Assembly: GCA_036001065.1 (NCBI GenBank)
Contig: DASYUQ010000100.1
Location: forward strand, 1 to 55,136
Direction: 5' to 3'
DNA: 55,136 nt
Source: Candidatus Methylomirabilota bacterium
GTDB taxonomy: Bacteria > Methylomirabilota > Methylomirabilia > Rokubacteriales > CSP1-6
In this document: in pieces, positions 46,406-55,136 of the stretch
Numbering within the stretch: position 1 is the first letter of the stretch
How the letters are laid out: the number at the start of each line of letters is the position of its first letter
Program-made: the position numbers and the translations under genes
The notes under the pieces: model-generated
Seen by the model: only the letters and a program-made list of their open reading frames with translations
Database searches by the model: none
What the model was told of the DNA's origin: nothing

Positions 46406-47164
46406 TCACCCCCGCCAGTGCGAGAGCTTCTCGTTGAGCGCGTCGAGGGCCAGCACGATGCCGATGGAGGCGGCCGAGACCAGGGCGGTGGCCGCGAAGA
46501 GCTGGGCGGCCTGAAAGCCGTTGGCCAGCGCGTTCATGACGTGGCCCATGCCGCGCACGCCGGCGAACATCTCCACGATCAGCACGCCCAGGAGACAGAA
46601 GACGATGCCCAGGCGGAGGCTCGCCAGCACCGAGGGCACGCTGGCCGGCAGGATGACCTTCCAGTAGACCTGCCAGGGCCGCGCGCCGTACGAGCGGGCG
46701 ACGGTGACCAGCGCCGGATCGACGTCGCGCACGCCCCCGATGACCAGCACGAGGATGGGAAAGAGGCCATGAAGGGCGCCGTAGGCGACCGCGGGCGCGG
46801 TGCCGAAGCCGAGCAGCAGCACGATCCAGGGCAGCACCAGGATCTTCGGGATCCCGTAGAGCGCGACGACGAAGGGATGGAGGACGTCGTGCATGGCCCG
46901 CACCGAGCCGATCACGAGCCCCGCCGGCACGCCCAGCCCCACGGCCAGCGCATAGGCGACTGCAGTCTTCGCCAGCGTGTCGCCGAGCGCGCTGAGCGCC
47001 GAACCCCCCATCGCCCCGAAGGCCCGCGCCACGGCGCTGGGTGGCGCGACGAAGAGCGGATCGACCCACCCGGCGCGCGCCGAGGCCTCCCACGCCGCCA
47101 GCACGGCCAGGATGCTCGCCACCTGCAGCAGCCGGATGCGACGGGTCTCGCTCACGTCGTCCAT
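46406..47164 (-). CDS. ABC permease, nitrate/sulfonate (SsuC/ThiX) type
   Basis: A 252-residue permease with six helices. KTAVAYALAVGLGVPAGLVIG, YGIPKILVLPWIVLLLGFG and the coupling loop ARSYGARPWQVYWKVILPASVPSVL are typical of this family. It is paired with a second, different permease and one ATPase upstream, so the transporter may be a heterodimeric pore. No binding protein is adjacent. Confidence 0.93.
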   Translation of the reverse strand: MDDVSETRRIRLLQVASILAVLAAWEASARAGWVDPLFVAPPSAVARAFGAMGGSALSALGDTLAKTAVAYALAVGLGVPAGLVIGSVRAMHDVLHPFVVALYGIPKILVLPWIVLLLGFGTAPAVAYGALHGLFPILVLVIGGVRDVDPALVTVARSYGARPWQVYWKVILPASVPSVLASLRLGIVFCLLGVLIVEMFAGVRGMGHVMNALANGFQAAQLFAATALVSAASIGIVLALDALNEKLSHWRG

Positions 47165-47898
47165 CGCCGGGCCCGGCGCTCGACCAGGCTGGCCAGCACG
47201 TCGGAGACGACGACCAGCGCCAGCGTCACCAGTACCAGCGCGACGTAGTCGGCCGTCCGGAAGAGCCCGTAGGCGTGGTTGATGAGCGCGCCCATTCCCG
47301 CCTTGGATCCCAGAACCTCGCCCACGATGACGCCGATCACGGAGAGCGCGAGCCCCGTCCGGAGCCCGCCCACCAGCGTGAAGAGCATGCCGGGAATCAG
47401 CACCTTGGCGAAGACGGCGAGCGGCGAGGCGCCGAAGCTCCGCGCGACCGTGACGAAGTGCGGGTTCACCTGGCGCATGCCGGCCAGCACCGCCAGCGTG
47501 ATGGGAAAGAACCCCAGGAGGAATCCGAACGCGATCTTCGAGGCGGCATCGAGCCCGAAGAAGAGCATGAGCGACGGGTACCAGACCACCGCCGGAACGG
47601 CGTAGAGCGCGCCCAGGATGGGCGCGAAGGTGCGCCCGAGGACGCGGTGGCCGCCCAGCGCGAAGCCCGCGCCCAGGCCGCCCGCCACCGCCAGCGCGTA
47701 GGCGACGGCGATCTCGCGGGCGGTGAGCAGGAAGTGTTCGGGCAGATCCGGGTACGAGCGCAGCGACAGGAGGTCGACGAGCGACGGCAGCGCCGCCGAG
47801 GGCGGCACGTGGAGAAGCGGGTTGCCCGCCCGGGCCGCGATCTCCCAGAGCCCCAGGGCCCCGAGCAGAATGGCCAGGCGAAGGGCCGAGAGTTTCAG
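47152..47898 (-). CDS. ABC permease, nitrate/sulfonate type, with an altered 5' end
   Basis: A permease homologous to its neighbour: AVPAVVWYPSLMLFFGLDAA, ARSFGASPLAVFAKVLIPGM, and VGEVLGSKAGMGALINHAYG. The first in-frame standard start (GTG 47808) would skip the first helix. Open frame upstream encodes LKLSALRLAILLGALGLWEI and AARAGNPLLHVPPSAALP, a normal permease opening, but no ATG, GTG or TTG precedes it, only CTG at 47898 (248 residues). That point is the edge of a 65-bp tandem repeat, so the original start may have been replaced. The 3' end overlaps the next permease by 13 bp. Confidence 0.85.
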   Translation of the reverse strand: MKLSALRLAILLGALGLWEIAARAGNPLLHVPPSAALPSLVDLLSLRSYPDLPEHFLLTAREIAVAYALAVAGGLGAGFALGGHRVLGRTFAPILGALYAVPAVVWYPSLMLFFGLDAASKIAFGFLLGFFPITLAVLAGMRQVNPHFVTVARSFGASPLAVFAKVLIPGMLFTLVGGLRTGLALSVIGVIVGEVLGSKAGMGALINHAYGLFRTADYVALVLVTLALVVVSDVLASLVERRARRWTT

Positions 47899-48021
47899 AG
47901 GCTCGCCTCGGGCGCAGGGGCCCCAGCCCCTGGCCGCCCTGCGGCTCGCACAGCCCGTTTCAGAGGCTCGCCTCGGGCGCAGGGGCCCCAGCCCCTGGCC
48001 GCCCTGCGGCTCGCACAGCCG
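47892..48021 (-). repeat. Family 2 repeat: exact 65-bp tandem duplication
   Basis: A unit beginning GTTTCAGAGGCTCGCCTCGG at 47892 recurs at 47957 with the same 64 bases, ending CGGCTCGCACAGCC. Each unit contains the palindrome CAGGGGCCCCAGCCCCTG. It is the reverse orientation of the array at 42.7-43.0 kb. It spans the gap between the ATPase and the upstream permease. Confidence 0.9.
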
Positions 48022-48810
48022 TCACGACTCGCTCATGGCCCGCAGTGACTCGCCGCGGATCTCACTCCAGAGCTTGGCCCGCAACGTCACCAGCTCGGGC
48101 GAGTCCATCGCGCGGGGATACCCGAGCGGCAGCTCGAGCACACTCTTGATCCGCCCGGGGCGGGCGGTCATGACCACCACGCGCGTCGACAGCGCGAGCG
48201 CCTCGTGCAGGCTATGGGTGACGAAGATCACGGTCTTCTTCGTCCGGCGCCAGATGTCGAGCAGCCACTCGCCCATGAGCACGCGCGTTTGCTCGTCCAG
48301 CGCCCCGAAGGGCTCGTCCATGAGGAGGATCTTCGTGTCGATGGCCAGCGCGCGCCCGATGGCCACACGCTGCTTCATGCCCCCGGAGAGCTCGCGCGGG
48401 TACTTGTCGGCAAAGCCGCGGAGGCCCAGCGGGCCGAGCAGCTCGGTAGCCACCGCGCGGCGCCGCCCGCGATCCCCGCCCTGGAGCTCCAGGCCGAACT
48501 CGACGTTCTCGAGCGCCGTGCGCCAGGGGAAGAGGCCGGGGTCCTGGAAGACGGTGGCGACGCGGCGGGGGTCGGGCCCGGTGACCGGCTGCCCCTCGAT
48601 CAGCACGCGGCCGCCGTCGGGGCCGACCAGGCCCGCCAGCATTCCGAGGAGCGTCGATTTGCCGCAGCCCGAGGGCCCGATGATCGTGCAGAACTGGCCC
48701 TCGCGCACCGCCAGCGACACGTCGCCGAGCGCGTCCACGACGCCCGAGGCCGTCCGGTAACGCTTGGCGACGCCGTCGATCCGGATCAGCTCAGCGTCGG
48801 CCACGCTCAC
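48022..48810 (-). CDS. ABC transporter ATPase, nitrate/sulfonate (SsuB/TauB) type
   Basis: A 262-residue ATPase: Walker [22 protein letters not shown]-loop [19 protein letters not shown], signature [20 protein letters not shown], Walker [17 protein letters not shown], and VTHSLHEAL. It serves the two permeases downstream. The GTG start overlaps the stop of the acyl-CoA dehydrogenase gene (GTGA), linking the transporter to the acyl-CoA operon. Confidence 0.95.
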   Translation of the reverse strand: MSVADAELIRIDGVAKRYRTASGVVDALGDVSLAVREGQFCTIIGPSGCGKSTLLGMLAGLVGPDGGRVLIEGQPVTGPDPRRVATVFQDPGLFPWRTALENVEFGLELQGGDRGRRRAVATELLGPLGLRGFADKYPRELSGGMKQRVAIGRALAIDTKILLMDEPFGALDEQTRVLMGEWLLDIWRRTKKTVIFVTHSLHEALALSTRVVVMTARPGRIKSVLELPLGYPRAMDSPELVTLRAKLWSEIRGESLRAMSES

Positions 48811-49952
48811 GTGAGCTGGAGGATCTCACGCGCGATGACCCACCGCTGGATCTCCGACGTCCCCTCACCGATCTCCGTGATCTTCGCGTCCCGGAAGATA
48901 CGCTCCACCGGGAACTCCGTGATGTAACCGGCGCCGCCGTGGAGCTGCACCGCCTTGGTGGCGGCCTTCATCGCGGTCTCGGAGGCGAAGAGCTTGGCCA
49001 TCGCGGCGGCGTGCATCGCCGGCCGGCCCCTGTCTTTCAGCCAGGCGGCGCGCAGAGTCAGCAAGCGCGCCACTTCGATCTCGGTCGCGAGGTCGGCCAC
49101 GATCGCCTGGAGCCCGTTGAACTCCGCCAGCGTGCGCCCGAAGGCGGTCCGCTGATTCATGTACTTCACCGCCTGATCGAGGGCAGCCCGAGCGATGCCC
49201 ACCGCCATCGCGGCCATGGCGATGCGTCCGCCCTCGAGCACCTGCATGGCCTGCCCGAACCCCTCGCCGCGCCGGCCCAGGAGATTCTCGGCGGGCACCC
49301 GCGCGTCCTCGAAGATCAGCTCGGCGGTGTCGGAGGCGTGCAGGCCGAGCTTGCGGTAGGGTTGGCCGGCGGAGAAGCCGGGCATTCCCTTCTCGAGGAT
49401 GAACGCCGAGATCCCCCTCGACGACTGCTCGGCATCGGTGCGGGCCATCACCACCGCCGTCCCGCCCACGCTGGCGTTGGTGATGAACGCCTTGCTCCCG
49501 TTGAGCACCCAGACGCCGTCCCGGAGCTCCGCCCGCGTGCGGAGCGCGGCGGCGTCCGAGCCCGAGCCCGGCTCGGTGAGTCCCCACGCCCCCAGCACCT
49601 CGCCCCGGGCCAGCGGCGGCAGGTACTTCGCCTTCTGAGCGGGCGAGCCGAACATCACGGTGTGGCTGGCGCAGAGGGAGTTATGCGCCCACATGGTGAT
49701 CCCCACCGAGGCGTCGCCGCGGTTCAGCTCCTCGACGACCAGCGCGTAGGCGACGCAGTCGAGACCGGCCCCGCCGTACTCCGGAGGCACCAGCGCGCCC
49801 AGGAAGCCCAGCGCACCCAGCTTGCGCACGATCTCCCAGGGAAACTCGTGATGCTCGTCGTAGGGCGAGATCTTGTCGCCCAGCTCGCTGTCGGCGAACT
49901 GCCGGGCGACGTCGCGGATGTCCTTCTGCTCCGGGGTCAGCTCGAAGTCCAC
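48807..49952 (-). CDS. Acyl-CoA dehydrogenase (1)
   Basis: A 381-residue flavin-dependent acyl-CoA dehydrogenase, which introduces the alpha-beta double bond in acyl-CoA esters. The N-terminal helices start [40 protein letters not shown] and [20 protein letters not shown] are the FAD and substrate signatures, and the catalytic Glu is in [17 protein letters not shown] near the C-terminus. The GTG at 49952 begins the domain. It lies between the small ORF and the ABC ATPase gene, in the acyl-CoA operon. Chain-length preference is not readable. Confidence 0.95.
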   Translation of the reverse strand: MDFELTPEQKDIRDVARQFADSELGDKISPYDEHHEFPWEIVRKLGALGFLGALVPPEYGGAGLDCVAYALVVEELNRGDASVGITMWAHNSLCASHTVMFGSPAQKAKYLPPLARGEVLGAWGLTEPGSGSDAAALRTRAELRDGVWVLNGSKAFITNASVGGTAVVMARTDAEQSSRGISAFILEKGMPGFSAGQPYRKLGLHASDTAELIFEDARVPAENLLGRRGEGFGQAMQVLEGGRIAMAAMAVGIARAALDQAVKYMNQRTAFGRTLAEFNGLQAIVADLATEIEVARLLTLRAAWLKDRGRPAMHAAAMAKLFASETAMKAATKAVQLHGGAGYITEFPVERIFRDAKITEIGEGTSEIQRWVIAREILQLT

Positions 49953-49966
49953 GACCGGAACTCCCG

Positions 49967-50056
49967 TCAGGCCGAGCGCCGCTTGGCCCCGGCGCCGGGC
50001 CGGCCCTTCTTCAGGTGCTTGAAGAACTCGATCTGGCGCAGGCGCTTCTTGATCAT
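49967..50056 (-). CDS. Small basic 29-residue ORF
   Basis: ATG at 50056 preceded by GAGGGAAGG, stop at 49967. The peptide starts [20 protein letters not shown] and ends GAGAKRRSA, with about ten Lys/Arg residues. It fills the 114-bp gap between the mutase small-subunit gene and acyl-CoA dehydrogenase 1. No family is recognised. The good ribosome-binding site and position inside the operon make it more than chance, but without homologues it stays tentative. Confidence 0.45.
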   Translation of the reverse strand: MIKKRLRQIEFFKHLKKGRPGAGAKRRSA

Positions 50057-50066
50057 GGGCCTTCCC

Positions 50067-50465
50067 TCACTTCAGCGCGTTCTCGCGGACGAAACGGACG
50101 ATATCCTGGGTCGAGGTCCCGGGGCCGAACAGCTCCTTGACGCCCAGCGCCTTCAGCGCCGCCGCGTCCTCGGGCGGGATGATGCCGCCGCCGAAGACGA
50201 CGATGTCCTCCGCGTCCTTTTCCTTCAGCAGCTCCAGCAGCCGCTTGAACAGGTAGTTGTGGGCGCCGGACAGCACGCTGAGGCCGATGGCATCGGCGTC
50301 CTCCTGGACCGCTGTGGCGACGATCTGCTCGGGCGTCTGGTGCAGGCCCGTGTAGATGACCTCGAAGCCGGCGTCGCGCAGCGCCCGCGCGACGATCTTG
50401 GCCCCGCGGTCGTGGCCGTCCAACCCGGGCTTGGCCACGATCACTCGGATCTTCCGCTCAGTCAC
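50067..50465 (-). CDS. B12-binding small subunit of an acyl-CoA mutase (isobutyryl-CoA mutase type)
   Basis: A 132-residue cobalamin-binding subunit. The B12 motif is in [18 protein letters not shown] (DxHxxG) near residue 13, followed by [20 protein letters not shown] and [12 protein letters not shown], the usual lower-ligand and cofactor loops. It is the separate small partner of the large subunit at 52190-53839. The GTG at 50465 has AAGGGG before it and starts a typical-length protein (about 130). The first 14 codons are duplicated upstream, together with a family 1 repeat. Confidence 0.93.
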   Translation of the reverse strand: MTERKIRVIVAKPGLDGHDRGAKIVARALRDAGFEVIYTGLHQTPEQIVATAVQEDADAIGLSVLSGAHNYLFKRLLELLKEKDAEDIVVFGGGIIPPEDAAALKALGVKELFGPGTSTQDIVRFVRENALK

Positions 50466-50476
50466 ACTGACCCCTT

Positions 50477-50545
50477 TCGAGCGCGGGCTTCGCCCGCGCA
50501 ACCCTTGGGGGAGGACTCGGAGGGGGCCGCCGCGGCCCCCTCCGA
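50477..50545 (+). repeat. Family 1 double-hairpin repeat, copy g
   Basis: Short hairpin variant GCGCGGGC / GCCCGCGC (50481-50499), spacer TTGGGGGAGGA, and long palindrome CGGAGGGGGCC / GGCCCCCTCCG (50518-50544). Immediately upstream of the mutase small-subunit gene. Confidence 0.85.
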
Positions 50546-50548
50546 CGA

Positions 50549-50592
50549 AACCCGGGCTTGGCCACGATCACTCGGATCTTCCGCTCAGTCAC
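50549..50592 (-). repeat. Truncated duplicate of the 5' end of the mutase small-subunit gene
   Basis: These 44 bp are identical to 50422-50465, the first 14 or so codons ([14 protein letters not shown]) of the B12-binding subunit gene, 127 bp away. The copy runs directly into family 1 repeat g, so the frame is broken. With the repeat it makes an approximately 127-bp tandem duplication. Confidence 0.85.
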
Positions 50593-50601
50593 GACGCTGC
50601 C

Positions 50602-50671
50602 TTCGAGCGCGGGCTTCGCCCGCGCAATCCCGGGGGAGGATTCGGAGGGGGCCGTCGAGGCCCCCTCCGAC
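50602..50671 (+). repeat. Family 1 double-hairpin repeat, copy h
   Basis: Short hairpin GCGCGGGC / GCCCGCGC (50607-50625), spacer CCGGGGGAGGA, and long palindrome TCGGAGGGGGCC / GGCCCCCTCCGA (50642-50671). It ends two bases before the stop codon of the HIT gene. Confidence 0.85.
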
Positions 50672-50672
50672 C

Positions 50673-51101
50673 TTAGTCATGGTCCTGGCCGGCGAGCACG
50701 GACCGCAGCTTCTCACCGACCTTCATGATCTGGTTTCGGTCGCCGGGCACGAGCTTCCAGTCGAAGCCCTTGTTGTCGTTCGTCCAGCGCGGGATCAGAT
50801 GGAAGTGGAAGTGCGGCACCGACTGGAACGCCGCCGCCCCGTTGGCCTGCAGGACGTTGAGCCCATCGGGCTTCACCGCCCGCAGCAGGGCCATGGCCAC
50901 CCGCTTGGCCGTGGCGATGGCCGCCATCAAGTCTTCCTCGTCGGCGTCGAAGATGGTGGGCGCGTGCGCCTTGGGCGCCACCAGGCAGTGCCCGGAGTTC
51001 AACGGATTGATGTCCATGAAGCAGAGCGTCCGCTCATCCTCGTAGATCTTCAGCGACGGAACTTGTCCATCCCGGATCTTGCAGAACACGCACTCGCTCA
51101 T
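50673..51101 (-). CDS. HIT family nucleotide hydrolase
   Basis: A 142-residue histidine-triad protein. ECVFCKIRDGQVPSLKIYED is the family start with the metal-binding Cys pair, NSGHCLVAPKAH is the middle motif, and the active-site triad is HFHFHLIPR near residue 100. Such enzymes hydrolyse dinucleoside polyphosphates or AMP conjugates. It lies between the mutase small-subunit gene and the aminotransferase gene. Confidence 0.93.
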   Translation of the reverse strand: MSECVFCKIRDGQVPSLKIYEDERTLCFMDINPLNSGHCLVAPKAHAPTIFDADEEDLMAAIATAKRVAMALLRAVKPDGLNVLQANGAAAFQSVPHFHFHLIPRWTNDNKGFDWKLVPGDRNQIMKVGEKLRSVLAGQDHD

Positions 51102-51105
51102 CGTG

Positions 51106-52176
51106 CTATACCTCCACGGTCCAGCCGTGGCTGTCGGGTGCCGTCCCGTACTGGATCCCGACGATCGCGTCGTACAGGCGCTGGGTCAGCTCGCCGATTT
51201 TGCCGCCGTTGATGACGATCTGCTCGCCCCGGTAGGCCAGCTCGCCCACCGGCGAGATGACGGCGGCGGTGCCGGTGCCCCACACCTCCCGCAGGGTACC
51301 GTTCTTGGCCGCGGCCCGCACCTCGTCCATGGCGATCTGGCGCTCGGAGACCCACAGCCCCCACTCGCGCATCAGCGTGAGCGCCGAGTCGCGGGTGACG
51401 CCGGGCAGGATCGTCCCCGCCGTGAGCGGCGGCGTGACCACCTCGTCGCCCACCCGCAGCATGATGTTCATCGTGCCGACCTCGTCCAGGTACTTCCGCT
51501 CGCGCCCGTCGAGCCAGAGCACCTGAGTGAACCCCTGGTGCTTGGCCTCCTCGGCGGCGTAGAGGCTGGCCGCGTAGTTGCCCGGAGTCTTGGCGGCGCC
51601 CACGCCCCCTTCCACGGCCCGCACGTACTTGTCGACCACCAGGATCTTCACCGGGTTCATGCCTTCGGGGTAGTACGCGCCCACCGGCGACAGGATCACG
51701 AAGTAGAGATAGGACTTGGCCGGCCGGACGCCCAGGAACGGCTCGCTGGCGATGATGGTGGGTCGGATGTAGAGCGACGTCCCCACCGTGCCCGGCACCC
51801 AGTCGCGGTCGAGCCCGACCAGCGCCGTCAGCGACCTGAGGGCCAGGTCGGGATCGAGCGGCGGGATGCACATGCGCCGGGCGGAGCCGTTCATCCGCTC
51901 GATGTGCTTCTGGGGGCGGAAGAGGCGCACCTGGCCGTTCCGGGCCCGGAACGCTTTCAGCCCGTCGAAGATGCCCTGGGCGTAGTGCAGGAAAGACGCC
52001 GCCGGGTCCAGGGTCAGCGGCCCGTAGGGCTCGACGCGTGGATCGTACCAGCCCTTCTCCTCCTGGAAGTCCATCACGAATATGTGGTCGGTGAAGACGG
52101 TGCCGAAGCCAAGCTCGCTGTCCCCGGGCTTCGGTTTCCTCGTGGTCGCCCTGGTGATCCGGATCGCCTCGCTCAT
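51106..52176 (-). CDS. ilvE: Branched-chain amino acid aminotransferase
   Basis: A 356-residue PLP enzyme of the larger (type II) BCAT group. It interconverts valine, leucine and isoleucine with their 2-keto acids using glutamate/2-oxoglutarate. FLHYAQGIFDGLKAFR is the family signature, the PLP lysine is in GAAKTPGNYAASLYAAEEAK near residue 200, and WLDGRERKYLDEVGTMNIM follows. Its place among mutase and acyl-CoA dehydrogenase genes suggests a catabolic role, supplying 2-ketoisovalerate to isobutyryl-CoA. It is four bases from the HIT gene and 13 from the mutase gene. Confidence 0.94.
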   Translation of the reverse strand: MSEAIRITRATTRKPKPGDSELGFGTVFTDHIFVMDFQEEKGWYDPRVEPYGPLTLDPAASFLHYAQGIFDGLKAFRARNGQVRLFRPQKHIERMNGSARRMCIPPLDPDLALRSLTALVGLDRDWVPGTVGTSLYIRPTIIASEPFLGVRPAKSYLYFVILSPVGAYYPEGMNPVKILVVDKYVRAVEGGVGAAKTPGNYAASLYAAEEAKHQGFTQVLWLDGRERKYLDEVGTMNIMLRVGDEVVTPPLTAGTILPGVTRDSALTLMREWGLWVSERQIAMDEVRAAAKNGTLREVWGTGTAAVISPVGELAYRGEQIVINGGKIGELTQRLYDAIVGIQYGTAPDSHGWTVEV

Positions 52177-52189
52177 GGGCTGTCCTCGC

Positions 52190-53835
<1,646 letters not shown>

Positions 53836-53839
<4 letters not shown>

Positions 53840-54984
53840 GGCCTCAATCCCAGGACGTCACGCGCGATGACGAGCTTCTGGATCTGGGACGTCCCCTCGT
53901 AGATCTGGGTGATCTTCGCGTCGCGGAAGTGCCGCTCCACCTGGTACTCCTTGATGTAGCCGTAACCCCCGTGGACCTGGATGGCGTCGGTGGTGACCTT
54001 CATGGCCATCTCCGACGCGAAGAGCTTGGCCATCGAGGCCGCCACGGTGTAGGGCTGGCCGCCGTCCTTGAGCCCGGCCGCCCGCAGCGTCAAGAGCCGC
54101 GCGCCCTCGATGGCGGTGGCCATGTCGGCCAGCATCCACTGCACCATCTGGTGCTGGCCGATGGGGACGCCGAACGCCCGGCGCTCGCGCGCGTAGGCCA
54201 CCGCGCGCTCGTAGGCGCCGGTGGCGATGCCGATCGCCTGGGCGGCGATGCCGATGCGCCCGCTGTCGAGCGCCGACATGGCGATCTTGAAGCCCAGGCC
54301 CTCCTGGCCCAGGCGATTGGCGATCGGCACCCGGCAGTCCTCGAAGACGAACTCCGCGGTGTCGGAGGCCCGCAGGCCCAGCTTGTCCTCGATCTTGCCC
54401 ACGGTGAAGCCCGGCGTGCCCTTTTCGACGAGGAAGGCCGAGATGCCGCGGCGGGCCTGGGCGCGATCTGTCTGACAGAGGACGAGCGCCACCGAGGCCT
54501 CCCGCCCGCTGGTGACGAAGAGCTTGCGGCCGTTCACCACGTAGTGGTCGCCCTCGCGCACCGCCACCGTGTGCTGGTTGGACGCATCCGAGCCCGCCTG
54601 GGGCTCGGTGAGGGCGAAGCAGCCGATCTGGTGGCCCCCGGCGAAGGGCCGGAGGAACCGCTCGCGCTGGTCGTCGGTGCCGAACTTGTACACGGGGTCG
54701 CAGTAGAGCGAGTTGTTCACCGACATCACCACGGCGTGGGAGGCGCAGTGTCTGGCGATCTCCACCAGCGCCACGACGTAGGCGACCGTGTCGGCGCCGC
54801 TGCCGCCCCACTTCTCGGGGATGGCGATGCCCATCAGCCCGAGCTCCCCCATCTTCTTCACCGTCTCGTGGGGGAAGCGCGCCTCCCGGTCGATCTCCTC
54901 GGCGATGGGGCGGAGCTCGCTCTCGGCGAACTCCCGCGCCATCGCCTGGATCATCTGCTGCTCGTCCGACAGCTCCAGCCTCAT
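53836..54984 (-). CDS. Acyl-CoA dehydrogenase (2)
   Basis: A 382-residue acyl-CoA dehydrogenase. [20 protein letters not shown] opens it, [20 protein letters not shown] and [20 protein letters not shown] are the family signatures, and the catalytic Glu is in [18 protein letters not shown]. It is paralogous to dehydrogenase 1 but not a recent copy. It is the first visible gene of the operon, four bases overlapping the mutase gene, and a family 2 repeat lies just upstream. Likely substrates are short or branched acyl-CoAs. Confidence 0.95.
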
Positions 54985-54998
54985 CAGCGTTCCTTCAT

Positions 54999-55136
54999 AC
55001 GCTCGCCTCGCACGCGGGGGCCCCAGCCCCCGGCCGTGCTGCAGCTCGCCCTGCGGCCCCGCGACGTCCTGCGGCTCGCACTACCACCATACGCTCGCCT
55101 CGCACGGCGGGGCCCCAGCCCCGCGACGTCCTGCGG
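54999..55136 (-). repeat. Family 2 GC-palindrome repeat, running to the window end
   Basis: Two units begin ACGCTCGCCTCGCACG (about 54999 and 55090). They contain GCGGGGGCCCCAGCCCCCGG or the shorter GCGGGGCCCCAGCCCCGC, then GACGTCCTGCGG. Same family as 42660-42976, opposite orientation. It continues past the edge. Confidence 0.75.

Overview
The window is about 55 kb of very GC-rich DNA (roughly 70% by eye) from a Gram-negative-type bacterium. Signal peptides, a lipoprotein, an MlaC-like protein and many ABC importers fit that cell plan. Two branched-chain-type (Liv) ABC clusters with embedded acyl-CoA synthetases, B12 mutase genes and many acyl-CoA genes suggest an uncultured soil or subsurface lineage such as Candidatus Rokubacteria (Methylomirabilota) or a deltaproteobacterial relative. 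That placement is an inference; no rRNA or tRNA gene is visible.

Layout. 1-10.9 kb (minus strand): a giant hybrid histidine kinase with nine tandem GAF domains, pyruvate kinase and UvrA. 10.9-12.0 kb (plus): a sigma-54-like promoter, a GEMM-I riboswitch carrying the base associated with 3',3'-cGAMP selectivity, and an MlaC-like gene. 12-20 kb: a polytopic membrane protein, a PIG-L deacetylase, a fatty acyl-AMP-ligase-like enzyme, an FSA-type transaldolase, a PfkB kinase, a PaaK-type CoA ligase and a lipoprotein truncated hemoglobin. 20.3-36.0 kb (minus): two Liv ABC clusters, each with its own long-chain-type acyl-CoA synthetase, behind a near-consensus sigma-70 promoter. 36.2-42.6 kb: an enoyl-CoA hydratase remnant, an AtoE-type fatty acid permease, an intact enoyl-CoA hydratase, an NMT1/THI5-type binding protein, a membrane protein and a FAD oxidoreductase. 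43-46.4 kb (plus): a peptide-type binding protein with two permeases but no ATPases. 46.4-55 kb (minus): two permeases and an ATPase of the nitrate/sulfonate type, joined to an acyl-CoA catabolic set (two acyl-CoA dehydrogenases, B12 mutase large and small subunits, a branched-chain aminotransferase, a HIT protein).

How the genes fit together. Most of the window concerns uptake of carboxylic acids or amino acids, their activation to CoA esters, and degradation. The mutase large subunit would usually be annotated methylmalonyl-CoA mutase, but its two substrate-determining residues are Phe79 and Gln197, the isobutyryl-CoA mutase pair. With the aminotransferase and the dehydrogenases this points to valine or isobutyrate catabolism.

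Non-coding structure is rich. There are eight copies of a double-hairpin intergenic repeat (family 1), a second family of GC-palindrome arrays (family 2), a 92-bp MITE-like element whose terminal repeat supplies a stop codon, and three gene remnants. The least expected system is the sigma-54 promoter, GEMM-I riboswitch and MlaC-like module at 11.16-12.03 kb.
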